A stretch of DNA of 64,000 bases from Bacillota bacterium. GTDB lineage: Bacteria; Bacillota; Clostridia; Christensenellales; SZUA-584. Position numbers and translations under genes: made by a program. Under the pieces are notes generated by a model. It was not told the DNA's origin. It saw only the letters and a program-made list of their open reading frames with translations, and did not search any database. Positions 1 through 8,311 of the stretch are shown piece after piece (positions within the stretch are counted from its first letter, which is position 1; each line of letters begins with the position of its first letter). The stretch lies in contig JAEWTL010000059.1 in the NCBI GenBank assembly GCA_023459495.1, positions 130,455 through 194,454 on the forward strand. The letters are read 5' to 3'.

Positions 1-2
1 AT

Positions 3-758
3 GAGTTCCTGCCGACCGCCGAAGAGGACATCAAGGCGCTGGCAAAGGAAATGATCATGCCGGTGGAGGAGCTCAAGCTCGCGATTGCGAACCTGCACGA
101 GTTCAACCCGATGATGGGCCACAGAGGCTGCCGCCTTGCGGTTACGTATCCGGAAATTGCCGAGATGCAGGTGCGCGCCATCATGGAAGCTGCCATTGAG
201 GTTGCGCAGGAGAAGGGTCTGCACATCAAGCCTGAAATCATGATTCCGCTCGTAGGCGAGATCAAAGAGTTCAAATATGTGAAGGATGTCGCGCTGAAGA
301 CCGCCGAGAAGGTCATTGCCGAGAAGGGCGTTAAGATCGAGTACATGATCGGTACGATGATCGAGATTCCGCGTGCGGCGCTGACAGCGGACGAAATTGC
401 CGCCGAAGCTGAGTTCTTCTCGTTCGGTACGAATGACTTGACGCAGATGACGTTCGGCTTCTCACGCGATGACGCGGGCAAGTTCCTCGAGGATTACTAC
501 AACAAGAAGATCTACGAGTCCGATCCGTTTGCGAAGCTTGACCAGAAGGGCGTTGGCAAGCTTGTCAAGATGGCGGCTGACCTTGGTAAGTCCGTACGGC
601 CGGACATCAAGCTGGGCATCTGCGGCGAGCACGGCGGCGAGGCGAGCTCCATCGAGTTCTGTCACCGCACCGGGCTCAACTATGTGTCCTGCTCGCCGTT
701 CCGTGTGCCCATTGCGCGCCTTGCGGCGGCTCACGCGGCGATCATCAACGCGAAGTAA
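3..758 (+). CDS. ppdK: Pyruvate, phosphate dikinase, C-terminal part (5' end outside window)
   Basis: The gene enters from the left edge; the frame is open from base 3 and ends with TAA at 756-758. The visible 251 residues are the C-terminal PEP/pyruvate-binding TIM barrel of PPDK, which interconverts pyruvate, ATP and Pi with PEP, AMP and PPi in the cytoplasm. Supporting motifs are EFLPT at the left edge, the HEFNPMMGHRGCRL stretch, FFSFGTNDLTQM and the active-site Cys in GICGEHGGE. The end SPFRVPIARLAAAHA is typical of the family C-terminus. A strong terminator follows, so it closes its transcription unit. PPDK is common in anaerobes that use pyrophosphate-linked glycolysis. Confidence 0.97.
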   Translation, partial: EFLPTAEEDIKALAKEMIMPVEELKLAIANLHEFNPMMGHRGCRLAVTYPEIAEMQVRAIMEAAIEVAQEKGLHIKPEIMIPLVGEIKEFKYVKDVALKTAEKVIAEKGVKIEYMIGTMIEIPRAALTADEIAAEAEFFSFGTNDLTQMTFGFSRDDAGKFLEDYYNKKIYESDPFAKLDQKGVGKLVKMAADLGKSVRPDIKLGICGEHGGEASSIEFCHRTGLNYVSCSPFRVPIARLAAAHAAIINAK

Positions 759-794
759 TCGCTATTTTGGTCACCAAAAACAAACAGTAACGGC

Positions 795-840
795 AGCGCC
801 GGAGAGCGGAGATTCCCGTTTTCCGGCGCTTTGTTTTTTT
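795..840 (+). terminator. Intrinsic terminator after ppdK
   Basis: The stem AGCGCCGG (795-802) pairs with CCGGCGCT (823-830), followed by TTGTTTTTTT. It lies 37 bases after the ppdK stop. Confidence 0.9.
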
Positions 841-849
841 GGAATTTAC

Positions 850-878
850 TTGACATAGAATAAATGTTAATTTATTCT
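850..878 (+). promoter_or_regulatory. SigA-type promoter filled by a 22-bp palindrome (candidate operator)
   Basis: TTGACA (850-855), a 17-bp spacer and TATTCT (873-878) form a near-consensus housekeeping promoter. The spacer and -10 are covered by a perfect inverted repeat, AGAATAAAT (857-865) and ATTTATTCT (870-878), around GTTA. A repressor bound there would block RNA polymerase. The first gene downstream is the interrupted membrane-protein gene at 947. Confidence 0.7.
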
Positions 879-946
879 GGAATATAGGTATATGGAATCG
901 GTGGCAGGTGGTACTTCAACCATGAAATGATGTAGGAGGTACTGTG

Positions 947-1300
947 ATGCTGCGGAAAATCTATTTCTGTCTGGTCATGATCCTGCTGATCCTGCTGGGA
1001 GTGTTCTTCGGGGGAGGAGTGAAGCCTTCGGAGATCAGCCGGGACGACCTGAAGCTGGTTAACACGTATATCAGCGGGGTCGGCGCGGAACCCATTCCGC
1101 TTAACGCGGCGAAGGATATCAACCATTCGCTTATGGAAAACACTCATACGTGAGAAATTAAGACGGTCTGGCAGATGATTGTGGATTATGTACACAACGA
1201 GCAAGGCATACAGCGTGAATCTTTAGGATATACCCTCGTGTTTGAAGGCGGATCCTTCAGCATAGAAGACAATGAAAGCTGGGAACATATTGGAGGGTAA
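947..1300 (+). pseudogene. Small secreted or membrane protein of unknown family, interrupted by an in-frame TGA
   Basis: ATG at 947 follows TAGGAGGT at 933-940 with good spacing; a GTG at 944 is also possible. The first 68 codons begin with a hydrophobic segment (YFCLVMILLILLGVFFGG), suggesting a signal peptide or anchor, and stop at TGA 1151-1153. The same frame then stays open to TAA 1298-1300, and the encoded text (KTVWQMIVDYVHNEQG onward, ending WEHIGG) looks like normal protein. The simplest reading is one gene of about 118 codons with a CGA-to-TGA type nonsense change. A real 68-residue peptide, or recoding, cannot be excluded. I do not recognise the family. Confidence 0.6.
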
Positions 1301-1329
1301 TCGTATCCTGTAGTAACTTATTGGGAAAG

Positions 1330-1356
1330 AGGCGGAGCATAGCGCTTCGTCTTTTT
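1330..1356 (+). terminator. Probable intrinsic terminator
   Basis: AGGCGGAGC (1330-1338) pairs with GCTTCGTCT (1344-1352) through two G-U wobbles, followed by TTTT. It ends the interrupted gene's transcript before dgt. Confidence 0.6.
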
Positions 1357-1429
1357 GTTACAAAGCGGCGTATTTTTAATAAGAGTCAGCAATAGTAAAG
1401 GATGTATATTCCATAAGCCTGTCCTTTTT

Positions 1430-1458
1430 TTGAACCATCTCTGCAGGAGCTGTATATT
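1430..1458 (+). promoter_or_regulatory. Candidate SigA promoter of the dgt-dnaG-sigA operon
   Basis: TTGAAC (1430-1435), 17 bp, TATATT (1453-1458). It lies about 40 bases before the dgt start and is the only well-spaced pair in the 1301-1496 gap. Confidence 0.5.
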
Positions 1459-1496
1459 CCGGCAGGAATTTTGCTGCGGATGTATAAATAGTAAAC

Positions 1497-2504
1497 ATGG
1501 ACAAAGAGTTCTGCTTCCGCGAGGAGTATGAAAAAAGGGAATATGAGATGCTCGCGCCATACGCGGCCAAGGCGGCGGAGAGCCGCGGGCGTGAAAGGGA
1601 ACTGGAACCGTGCCCGCTGCGCACCGCGTACCAGCGCGACAGGGACCGCATCATCCATTGCAAGACGTTCCGGCGACTGAAGCACAAGACGCAGGTGTTC
1701 CTTTCGCCGGAGGGTGACCATTACCGTACGCGCCTGACGCACACGCTTGAGGTGTCGCAGATCGCACGGACCATTGCGCGCGCTTTACGGCTAAACGAGG
1801 ACTTGGCTGAAGCCATCGCGATGGGGCATGACCTTGGACATACGCCTTTCGGACATTCGGGTGAGCGCGTGTTAAACGAGTTGACTGGTCATTTCGAACA
1901 CAACGAACAGAGTCTGCGCGTGGTGGAACTGTTGGAAAATGGCGGCGAAGGGCTGAACCTGACGTTTGAGGTGCGCGACGGTATTCTGAACCACAAGAAA
2001 TCGCTGAAGCCCGCTACGCTGGAGGGTATGGTGGTCAACTATGCCGACCGCATCGCATATATCAACCACGATATCGACGACGCCCTGCGCGCAGGCATCA
2101 TTGACCGCGTGCCGGAGCCTTTTGAGAGCACCTTCGGCAAAACGCACAGCGGCCGTATCGATACCATGATCCGCGACATCGTGGTGAGCAGCTACGGCAA
2201 ACCTGCCGTGCGCATGTCGGACGATCTGGAAGCACGGATGGAGGAACTGCGGCAGTTCATGTTCAAACATGTATACTTCGGCTCCAAGGCCAAGGAGGAG
2301 GAAAGCAAAGCGGAGAATATGATTCGGCTGCTGTATGCGCATTACTGTGACACGCCGCAGGACATGGGCCATGAGGGCAAGAGCCGCGTGGAGCTCTATG
2401 GTCTGGAACAGGCGGTGACGGACTATGTGGCGGGTATGACTGACCGCTATGCCGTAAACGCGTTCCGCGGAATTTACATCCCCAAAGGCTGGGACAAATA
2501 TTAA
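1497..2504 (+). CDS. dgt: Deoxyguanosinetriphosphate triphosphohydrolase-like protein (HD domain)
   Basis: This 335-residue protein belongs to the dGTPase family of HD-superfamily hydrolases, which cleave dNTPs to the nucleoside and tripolyphosphate. The metal-binding H...HD pattern is visible: His82 in LTHTLEV, His111-Asp112 in GHDLGHTPFGH, and further His115 and His120. The upstream FRRLKHKTQVF and GDHYRTRLTH segments are characteristic. Length is that of the short Gram-positive form. No clear Shine-Dalgarno precedes ATG 1497, so the start is less certain than the family. Its stop TAA overlaps the dnaG start (TAATG). Placement before dnaG is common in Clostridia and links dNTP pools to replication priming. 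Confidence 0.93.
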   Translation: MDKEFCFREEYEKREYEMLAPYAAKAAESRGRERELEPCPLRTAYQRDRDRIIHCKTFRRLKHKTQVFLSPEGDHYRTRLTHTLEVSQIARTIARALRLNEDLAEAIAMGHDLGHTPFGHSGERVLNELTGHFEHNEQSLRVVELLENGGEGLNLTFEVRDGILNHKKSLKPATLEGMVVNYADRIAYINHDIDDALRAGIIDRVPEPFESTFGKTHSGRIDTMIRDIVVSSYGKPAVRMSDDLEARMEELRQFMFKHVYFGSKAKEEESKAENMIRLLYAHYCDTPQDMGHEGKSRVELYGLEQAVTDYVAGMTDRYAVNAFRGIYIPKGWDKY

Positions 2505-4261
2505 TGGCACGTTTTGAAGACAATTGGCTCTCGGAGCTTTATGCAAAAAGCGATATTGTGGACGTGGTAGGAGGCTATCTTTCGCTCTCCGAGCGCGGTG
2601 GGCGCTACTGGGGCCTGTGCCCGTTTCACCACGAGAAGACGCCCTCGTTTTCGGTCAGCCGGGACAAGCAGCTTTATTATTGCTTTGGCTGCAAGGCGGG
2701 CGGCAATGTAACGAACTTCCTTATGAAGGTGGAGAAGATCACTTTTCCCGAGGCTGTGGAGATGCTGGCACGCCGGGCGCACATGGAGATGCCACAGGCC
2801 ATCGACGACAGGCAGTATCAGGAGATTAAGCAGAAGAAGCAGGCCATCGCGGAGATGAATAAGCTTGCCGCGAAGTATTACTTCGATACGCTGCATAGCC
2901 CGAAAGGCGCGGCGGCGCTAGCCTATCTTAAAAAGAGGGGCGTGGAGGAACCGATAATTCGGCGATTCGGTCTGGGCTACGCGCCGGACGAGTGGGATGG
3001 CATAACAGCGTTGCTTCGTAAGAACGGTTTTTCTGAGAGCATGATCCGCGACAGCGGCCTCGTATCCGTCAAGGACAGCCGCATGTACGACACCTTCCGG
3101 GGCCGCGTGATGTTTCCCATCATCAACGTGTTCGGCGAGGTGATCGCTTTTGGCGGCCGCGTGATGGATAGCTCGCAGCCCAAGTACCTGAACACGCGGG
3201 ATACTGCGCTGTTCAACAAACGTAAGAATCTCTACGGGCTTAACCTCGTGCGCAGGCTGAACACCGTTAAAAGCGTGGTCATTGTGGAAGGCTATATGGA
3301 CGTCGTGTCCATGCAGGCGCAGGGCGTCAAGGCTGTAGTGGCGTCCCTTGGCACCGCGTTGACACGGGAGCAGGCTGTGCTGCTGAAACGCTACACGCAT
3401 ACGGTCTATATTGCCTACGACGGCGACGAGGCGGGGGAGCTTGCCACGCAGAAAGCCATCTCCGTGCTCGCGCCGGAGGGTTTCGATCTGCGCGTTATCC
3501 GCTTTGAGGCGGGGGTGGACCCGGATGATTTCATCCGCAAGAACGGGCTGAACGGTTTTGCGGAAAAGGTGCGCAAGGCGTCTACTGCCACAGGTTATCG
3601 GCTCGATGCGGCAAAGAAACCGTTCAACCTTTCCACCGAAAACGGGAAGGAAGGCTACGCGCTGGCAGCGGCAGATATACTGCGAGGCATTGAAAGTCCC
3701 ATCCAGCGGGAACGCTATGTGAAGCGTGTGGCAGCCGAGACCGGATACAGTTCTGCGTCGATAGTGGGCCAGCTGCAGCAAAGTTTGGAGCCAAAAGAGA
3801 ATATACATGCCAATTATAGGAATAATAGTACTAAATCAAGCGTCGACGGAGCGGCAGAGGAGGCGTTTCTGGCGTGCGCACTGGCGTATCCAGAGTATTT
3901 TTCGGAGCTTGCAGACGAGATAGCGGAGGATGATTTTACAAAAAGTGAGTATAAAAATATATTTTCCGCATTATCTGACTGCGCAAAAAGAGGAATTCAA
4001 CCCGCGTATGCCGAACTATTATCCGAACTTGAGCGCGAAGAGGACGCAGGAGAGGCGGCAAGGCTCGCCGGACTGGATGCCGAGGCGGATGACCCTGCCG
4101 GATTGCTCCGCGATTGCGCCGGACGAATGCGCCAGCGGCGTACGGAGCGGCGGCGTGCTGAACTGCGCGAAGCGCTGAAAAGCGCATCGGGCGACGAAAA
4201 GCGCAACCTGCTTGCCGAAATCGGTAAGCTGGATAAAGAATTAAATCTTCAGGATAGATAA
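2504..4261 (+). CDS. dnaG: DNA primase
   Basis: The 585-residue primase synthesises RNA primers at the replication fork. The N-terminal CHC2-type zinc finger is intact with Cys39, His42, Cys60 and Cys63 (CPFHHEKTPSFS and YYCFGCKAGG). The TOPRIM catalytic core follows, with VIVEGYMD near residue 260 and AYDGDEAG near 306. The C-terminal region after residue 430 is the helicase-binding part. It overlaps the dgt stop by one base and lies 13 bases before sigA, forming the classic macromolecular synthesis operon without rpsU. Confidence 0.98.
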   Translation: MARFEDNWLSELYAKSDIVDVVGGYLSLSERGGRYWGLCPFHHEKTPSFSVSRDKQLYYCFGCKAGGNVTNFLMKVEKITFPEAVEMLARRAHMEMPQAIDDRQYQEIKQKKQAIAEMNKLAAKYYFDTLHSPKGAAALAYLKKRGVEEPIIRRFGLGYAPDEWDGITALLRKNGFSESMIRDSGLVSVKDSRMYDTFRGRVMFPIINVFGEVIAFGGRVMDSSQPKYLNTRDTALFNKRKNLYGLNLVRRLNTVKSVVIVEGYMDVVSMQAQGVKAVVASLGTALTREQAVLLKRYTHTVYIAYDGDEAGELATQKAISVLAPEGFDLRVIRFEAGVDPDDFIRKNGLNGFAEKVRKASTATGYRLDAAKKPFNLSTENGKEGYALAAADILRGIESPIQRERYVKRVAAETGYSSASIVGQLQQSLEPKENIHANYRNNSTKSSVDGAAEEAFLACALAYPEYFSELADEIAEDDFTKSEYKNIFSALSDCAKRGIQPAYAELLSELEREEDAGEAARLAGLDAEADDPAGLLRDCAGRMRQRRTERRRAELREALKSASGDEKRNLLAEIGKLDKELNLQDR

Positions 4262-4274
4262 GGGTGATTGAGTA

Positions 4275-5528
4275 TTGAGCAAGAAAGTGGCCGAAAAGCC
4301 GGAAAAGGCCAAAAAAGAACGCGAACAGGACATTAAAGAATTGCGGACGGACGCAGAAGATTCTTACGAGGAAAACGAGTCTGGCGGAGATGCGAATGTT
4401 ACGCTCTCGCAGGAGAACCTCGCGAAGATACAAGCGCTCGGCATAATTGCGCAGCACGAAAAAGAGGAACGCATCAAGGACGTCATTGAAACGGGTAAGC
4501 GCAAAGGCGTGCTCACCTATAAAGAGATCAACGACGCGCTGAACGGCGCCGAGATTGATGCGGAGAACTTGGACAAGCTTTTAGGCGCGCTTGAGGAGAT
4601 GAAGATCGACGTTGTCGATTCCGAGTCGGACAAGGATATCCTTGAGGAGGAAACCGAGGATCTTGATACCGATATCGACCTCAGCGTACCCGATGGCATC
4701 AGCATCGATGACCCGGTGCGCATGTACTTAAAGGAAATCGGCAAGGTCAATCTGCTGACAGCCGATGAAGAGGTGGAGCTTGCCCGTCGGATGGCCGAAG
4801 GCGACGAAGCCGCCAAACGCAAGCTCGCGGAAGCGAACCTGCGCCTCGTGGTCAGCATCGCCAAGCGCTATGTGGGCCGCGGCATGCTGTTCCTCGACCT
4901 CATTCAGGAAGGCAATCTCGGTCTCATCAAGGCGGTCGAGAAGTTTGACTATACCAAGGGCTACAAGTTCTCCACGTACGCCACGTGGTGGATCCGTCAG
5001 GCGATCACACGCGCTATTGCCGATCAGGCCCGTACCATCCGCATTCCGGTGCATATGGTAGAGACGATCAACAAGCTGATCCGCGTATCGCGACAGTTGC
5101 TACAGCAGTACGGACGGGACCCACTGCCCGAGGAAGTGGCGCGCGAGATGGACATCAGTGAGGATAAGGTGCGCGAGATTATCAAGATCGCGCAGGAACC
5201 CGTGTCACTGGAGACGCCCATCGGCGAAGAGGAAGACAGCCATCTCGGCGACTTCATACCCGATGACGATGCTCCCGCGCCTGCGGAAGCCGCAGCGTTC
5301 ACGCTGCTCAAGGAACAGCTGATGGACGTGCTGGATACGTTGACCCCGCGCGAGGAGAAAGTTTTAAGGCTGCGCTTCGGCCTCGACGACGGACGTGCGC
5401 GGACGCTTGAGGAAGTCGGCAAGGAGTTCATGGTCACGCGCGAGCGCATCCGGCAGATTGAAGCCAAGGCGCTCCGCAAGCTGCGCCATCCCAGCCGCAG
5501 CAAGAAGCTGCGCGATTTTCTGGACTAA
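4275..5528 (+). CDS. sigA: Primary sigma factor, RNA polymerase sigma-A
   Basis: This is a 417-residue sigma-70 family housekeeping factor. Region 1.2 starts around DPVRMYLKEIG. Region 2 carries the core-binding DLIQEGNLGLIKAVEKFD and the -10 recognition helix TYATWWIRQAITRAI. Region 3 follows, and region 4.2 has the helix-turn-helix RTLEEVGKEFMVTRERIRQIE. The N-terminus has an extra acidic and lysine-rich stretch of about 40 residues compared with Bacillus SigA. Initiation is at TTG 4275, with only a weak AAGGGTG upstream. A hairpin terminator lies directly after the stop. Confidence 0.98.
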   Translation: MSKKVAEKPEKAKKEREQDIKELRTDAEDSYEENESGGDANVTLSQENLAKIQALGIIAQHEKEERIKDVIETGKRKGVLTYKEINDALNGAEIDAENLDKLLGALEEMKIDVVDSESDKDILEEETEDLDTDIDLSVPDGISIDDPVRMYLKEIGKVNLLTADEEVELARRMAEGDEAAKRKLAEANLRLVVSIAKRYVGRGMLFLDLIQEGNLGLIKAVEKFDYTKGYKFSTYATWWIRQAITRAIADQARTIRIPVHMVETINKLIRVSRQLLQQYGRDPLPEEVAREMDISEDKVREIIKIAQEPVSLETPIGEEEDSHLGDFIPDDDAPAPAEAAAFTLLKEQLMDVLDTLTPREEKVLRLRFGLDDGRARTLEEVGKEFMVTRERIRQIEAKALRKLRHPSRSKKLRDFLD

Positions 5529-5550
5529 CGCGCGGAAACGAGCAATCCGA

Positions 5551-5580
5551 ATGGGCGGCCAATGGCCGCCCATTCGTTTC
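5551..5580 (+). terminator. Hairpin terminator after sigA
   Basis: ATGGGCGGCC (5551-5560) and GGCCGCCCAT (5564-5573) form a perfect 10-bp stem with an AAT loop and a TTCGTTTCTT tail. The tail is imperfect, so partial read-through into trmK is likely. Confidence 0.65.
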
Positions 5581-5591
5581 TTGGGGGTGCT

Positions 5592-6287
5592 ATGGACGCA
5601 AAGATTGTCCTATCAGAACGTCTGCAGGCCGTTGTGGACATGGTTCCGTCCTGCGGCACGGTGGCCGATATCGGCTGCGACCACGGCAAAGCGGCTGTGG
5701 CGCTTCTGCAGGCTGGTAAAGCAGAGCACGCCGTCTGCGGCGACATCAGTGCCGCTTCGCTGGACAAGGCGCGTGCACTTGCGCGGGAAAGCGAATTAGA
5801 AGCCGCAATATTGCTGCGCGTGGGTGACGGACTCGCCGTGCTGCAGCCGGATGAGGCGGACGCGGCGGTGATTGCGGGCATGGGCGGTTTGCTCATCGCA
5901 AATATGTTAAAGGAAGGCGCGGGCCGCGCGCCGGGTGTTCTGGTGCTTTCGCCCAACCGCGACGCAGCTGCCGTGCGGCAGACGCTGACGGCTCTGGGAT
6001 ACCGCATCGCCGATGAAACGCTGATATGTGAAGCCGGGCATTTTTATCCGATCATTCTTGCCTTGCGCGGGAAATGCGCCGAACTCTCGGAGACCGAGGC
6101 CGAATTTGGACCGGTATTGCTAAAAAAGAAGCCAGAGGCTCTGCGACGGCTGCTGCAGCGGCGTATCGCCGAAACGGAAGCGATCATCGGCAGGGTAGCG
6201 GCGAGCAGCTCTCCGCGCAAAGCGAAGCTGTTGCAAGACGCTGAGGCACGGCTGAAAAAATATACCGAGGTGATCAAATGTCTGTGA
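5592..6287 (+). CDS. trmK: tRNA (adenine(22)-N1)-methyltransferase
   Basis: The product is a class I SAM-dependent methyltransferase of the TrmK family, which methylates A22 in the D-loop of tRNAs. Motif I is ADIGCDHGKAAVALL, and the catalytic region has AGMGGLLIANML followed by LSPNRDAAAVRQTL and YRIADETL. A start at 5562 is possible but lies inside the terminator hairpin. ATG 5592 has GGGGGTG just upstream and is preferred (231 residues). It overlaps the next gene by 10 bases. The sigA-trmK-nif3 order is widely conserved in Firmicutes. Confidence 0.92.
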   Translation: MDAKIVLSERLQAVVDMVPSCGTVADIGCDHGKAAVALLQAGKAEHAVCGDISAASLDKARALARESELEAAILLRVGDGLAVLQPDEADAAVIAGMGGLLIANMLKEGAGRAPGVLVLSPNRDAAAVRQTLTALGYRIADETLICEAGHFYPIILALRGKCAELSETEAEFGPVLLKKKPEALRRLLQRRIAETEAIIGRVAASSSPRKAKLLQDAEARLKKYTEVIKCL

Positions 6288-7060
6288 CGATGGAGCAATT
6301 TACAGCGCTGGTGGAGGAGATTGCACCGCGCGGCCTCGCATACGAGTGGGACAATACGGGCCTGTTGCTGCGCTGCGGCGATACGGTGAGCAGTGTGCTC
6401 GTCTGCCTCGACGCCACGGATGCGGTCGCGGAGGAAGCCATCGCTTGCAGCTGTGACATGGTGCTGACGCATCATCCGCTGATGTTCAGCCCCGTCAAGG
6501 CGCTGGACTATGCCGACCCCACGCAAGGCGTGGTGATGAAGCTTGTGAAGCACGGAATCTCGCTTTACTCCGCCCACACGTCGTTCGATATTGCAGAGGG
6601 CGGCATGAACGACGTGCTTGCCGGGCTGTTGGGCCTTAAGGGCGTACTGCCTGCTGGTGAGGAAGGGCTGATGCGTATCGGAACCCTGCCACAGCCCTGC
6701 ACAGGTGATGACCTGACCGAACGCGTAAAGCAATCGCTGGGTGTAACGCATGTACGCGCGACATCCGGTTACAAGGGAAAGGTTTCGCGAGTGGCAGTCG
6801 TGGGCGGCAGGGGCGGAGAATATTCCCCTGAGGCCAGACGTGCGGGTGCGCAGGCACTGATTACCGGCGAAGTGAAGCATCATCACTGGCTTGAGGCGCA
6901 ATCGCTGGGTATTCTGCTTATCGAAGCGGGACACCATGAAACCGAGCGCTTCTTTGCGGATGCGATATTTGATCGTTTACAATCGCGCGTAAATGCGTTA
7001 CAATATCTTTTAGGCCTAAAAAAGGCAGAATGCATGCAGGCGCCCAGCGTAATCGTGTAG
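6278..7060 (+). CDS. Nif3-like dinuclear metal center protein (YqfO family)
   Basis: The product has 260 residues of the NIF3/YqfO family, hexameric proteins with a di-metal site and an uncertain cellular role; some members act as GTP cyclohydrolase-like or regulatory proteins. The metal-binding motifs are present: the N-terminal AYEWDNTGLLL, the HH pair in VLTHHPLMF, HTSFD, and the C-terminal GHHETERF. This short form lacks the central PII-like insertion of longer homologues. It overlaps trmK, and the conserved linkage suggests a shared role, possibly in tRNA metabolism (inference only). Confidence 0.92.
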   Translation: MSVTMEQFTALVEEIAPRGLAYEWDNTGLLLRCGDTVSSVLVCLDATDAVAEEAIACSCDMVLTHHPLMFSPVKALDYADPTQGVVMKLVKHGISLYSAHTSFDIAEGGMNDVLAGLLGLKGVLPAGEEGLMRIGTLPQPCTGDDLTERVKQSLGVTHVRATSGYKGKVSRVAVVGGRGGEYSPEARRAGAQALITGEVKHHHWLEAQSLGILLIEAGHHETERFFADAIFDRLQSRVNALQYLLGLKKAECMQAPSVIV

Positions 7061-7079
7061 GGCGCGGGAAGGACATTTA

Positions 7080-7805
7080 TTGGATAAGTTAGCTTTGCTC
7101 TTTGAATACCAGCAGGCGGATGCACGGCTGGAGGCGTATGAGAGAGAGCTGAAAAATACAGAGACGCGCAAGCAACTGATCAAGCTGCAGAACTATCTCA
7201 AGAAGCAGCAGGCTTTGTTGCGCGATATGGAGAATCGTGCGCTCGTGGAGCAGAATGAACTCTCCGAGGTAAACGCGCAGTATGACCGCATGGTTGATCA
7301 GATGGGCAAAAAGCACAAGGATGTGAGCGAGTATGAGCAGGTTGATCCGGCCATTCTCGATTACAACGTTGTACGCGATCTCGTTAAGGAATACGAGGCA
7401 ACCTTTGAAAACGTCGTTAAGCAGAAGCGCCGCGCGCTAGCCGCTCAGAAGAAGGCGGAGGAGACTGCCGCGAGCTTGAAGGATATGCTGCCGCGTGTCA
7501 GCCAGGCCCAGAAGGACTTCGCTACACTGAAAAAGAGGCACGAAGAGGAGCTGCAGCAGGGTGCAGGCGAGCTCGAAAATTTGCGTAAGGCTGCGGAGCT
7601 TGCCGCTTCGAAGGTCGATCCCAAGTTGCTGCAGCGCTACCAGCATATTAAGCAAAACAAGCCGATGCCCGTGACGCTGCTGAAGGATGGACGTTGCATG
7701 GGCTGCAATATGGAATTACCTTCCAGAGACTTGGCAAAAATCAAAATGTCTGATACAATAGTTGAATGCGAAAATTGCGGAAGGATATTGTACCTCGAAC
7801 AGTAA
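7080..7805 (+). CDS. Coiled-coil zinc ribbon protein (C4-type)
   Basis: Residues about 5-180 of this 241-residue protein are a long charged coiled coil. The C-terminus is a four-cysteine zinc ribbon: CMGCNMELPSRDL and VECENCGRILY. This architecture matches the bacterial C4-type zinc-ribbon family found next to nif3 in many Firmicutes; the function is unknown, with nucleic acid binding a common guess. Initiation is at TTG 7080 after GGGAAGGA (7066-7073). The gene lies 19 bases after nif3 and probably shares its transcript. Its 3' end contains a candidate promoter for rnpB. Confidence 0.85.
   Translation: MDKLALLFEYQQADARLEAYERELKNTETRKQLIKLQNYLKKQQALLRDMENRALVEQNELSEVNAQYDRMVDQMGKKHKDVSEYEQVDPAILDYNVVRDLVKEYEATFENVVKQKRRALAAQKKAEETAASLKDMLPRVSQAQKDFATLKKRHEEELQQGAGELENLRKAAELAASKVDPKLLQRYQHIKQNKPMPVTLLKDGRCMGCNMELPSRDLAKIKMSDTIVECENCGRILYLEQ
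7731..7759 (+). promoter_or_regulatory. Candidate promoter for rnpB inside the upstream gene
   Basis: TTGGCA (7731-7736), 17 bp, TGA-extended TACAAT (7754-7759). It would start RNA about 50 bases before the mature RNase P RNA. Confidence 0.45.
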
Positions 7806-7811
7806 TAAAGT

Positions 7812-8190
7812 TTTGAGCAGGCTGAACGGTCGCCCGACGTAAGTTGGGAGGAAAGTCCGAGCTCCGCAGGGCAGGACGCCGGGTAACTCCCGGTGGAGGC
7901 GACTTTAAGGAAAGTGCAACAGAGATATACCGCCTGAGCGTTAAACCGTGTATATAAGTAAGGATATGTACGGTTTAGCGCTTAGGTAAGGGTGGAAAGG
8001 TGAGGTAAGAGCTCACCAGAGCCATGGCGACTTGGCTGCTCTGTAAACCCCGTCCGGTGCAAGATTGATAGTGGGCATTATGCGGCTGCCCGTCGCGCCC
8101 CATGTAATCGCTGGAGCCTGCTGGCAACTGCAGGCGTAGATAGATGACCGTTTTCAACAGAACTCGGCTTACAGGCCTGTCTCAAACAAA
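7812..8190 (+). ncRNA. rnpB: RNase P catalytic RNA (bacterial type A-like)
   Basis: All universal blocks appear in order: GAGGAAAGTCCGAGCTCC near 7849, GCAACAGAGATATACCGCC near 7916, GGTAAGGGTGGAAAGGTG near 7985, and the 3' block GATAGATGACCGTTTTC...ACAGAACTCGGCTTA ending near 8170. The terminal P1 helix is GAG-CAGGC (7815-7822) with GCCTG-T-CTC (8175-8183). The RNA processes the 5' ends of tRNA precursors together with RnpA. Exact ends are estimated from the P1 pairing. Confidence 0.97.
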
Positions 8191-8198
8191 TTTTATAA

Positions 8199-8229
8199 AG
8201 CTTCAGGAGTTACTCCCGGAGCTTTTTTT
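8199..8229 (+). terminator. Terminator of rnpB
   Basis: AGCTTCAGGAG and CTCCCGGAGCT form a stem with one mismatch and one wobble, followed by TTTTTTT (8223-8229). Confidence 0.75.
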
Positions 8230-8263
8230 ATTGACTGTAACACAAGCTGATCAGGGGTGGCCA

Positions 8264-8297
8264 AGAAAAAAATACCCCCGCAAAGTTGCGAGGGTAT
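8264..8297 (-). terminator. Terminator of the first chemoreceptor gene
   Basis: On the minus strand ATACCCTCGCAA pairs with TTGCGGGGGTAT (one mismatch), followed by a T run (A run at 8264-8271 on the plus strand). Confidence 0.85.
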
Positions 8298-8311
8298 CGA
8301 TTTAGAAGTAA

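Noticed and set aside
1151..1180. Selenocysteine insertion at the in-frame UGA
   Set aside because: GGTCTG occurs downstream, but no stable stem-loop of the bacterial SECIS type is apparent and the site is not in a redox motif. A nonsense mutation is simpler.
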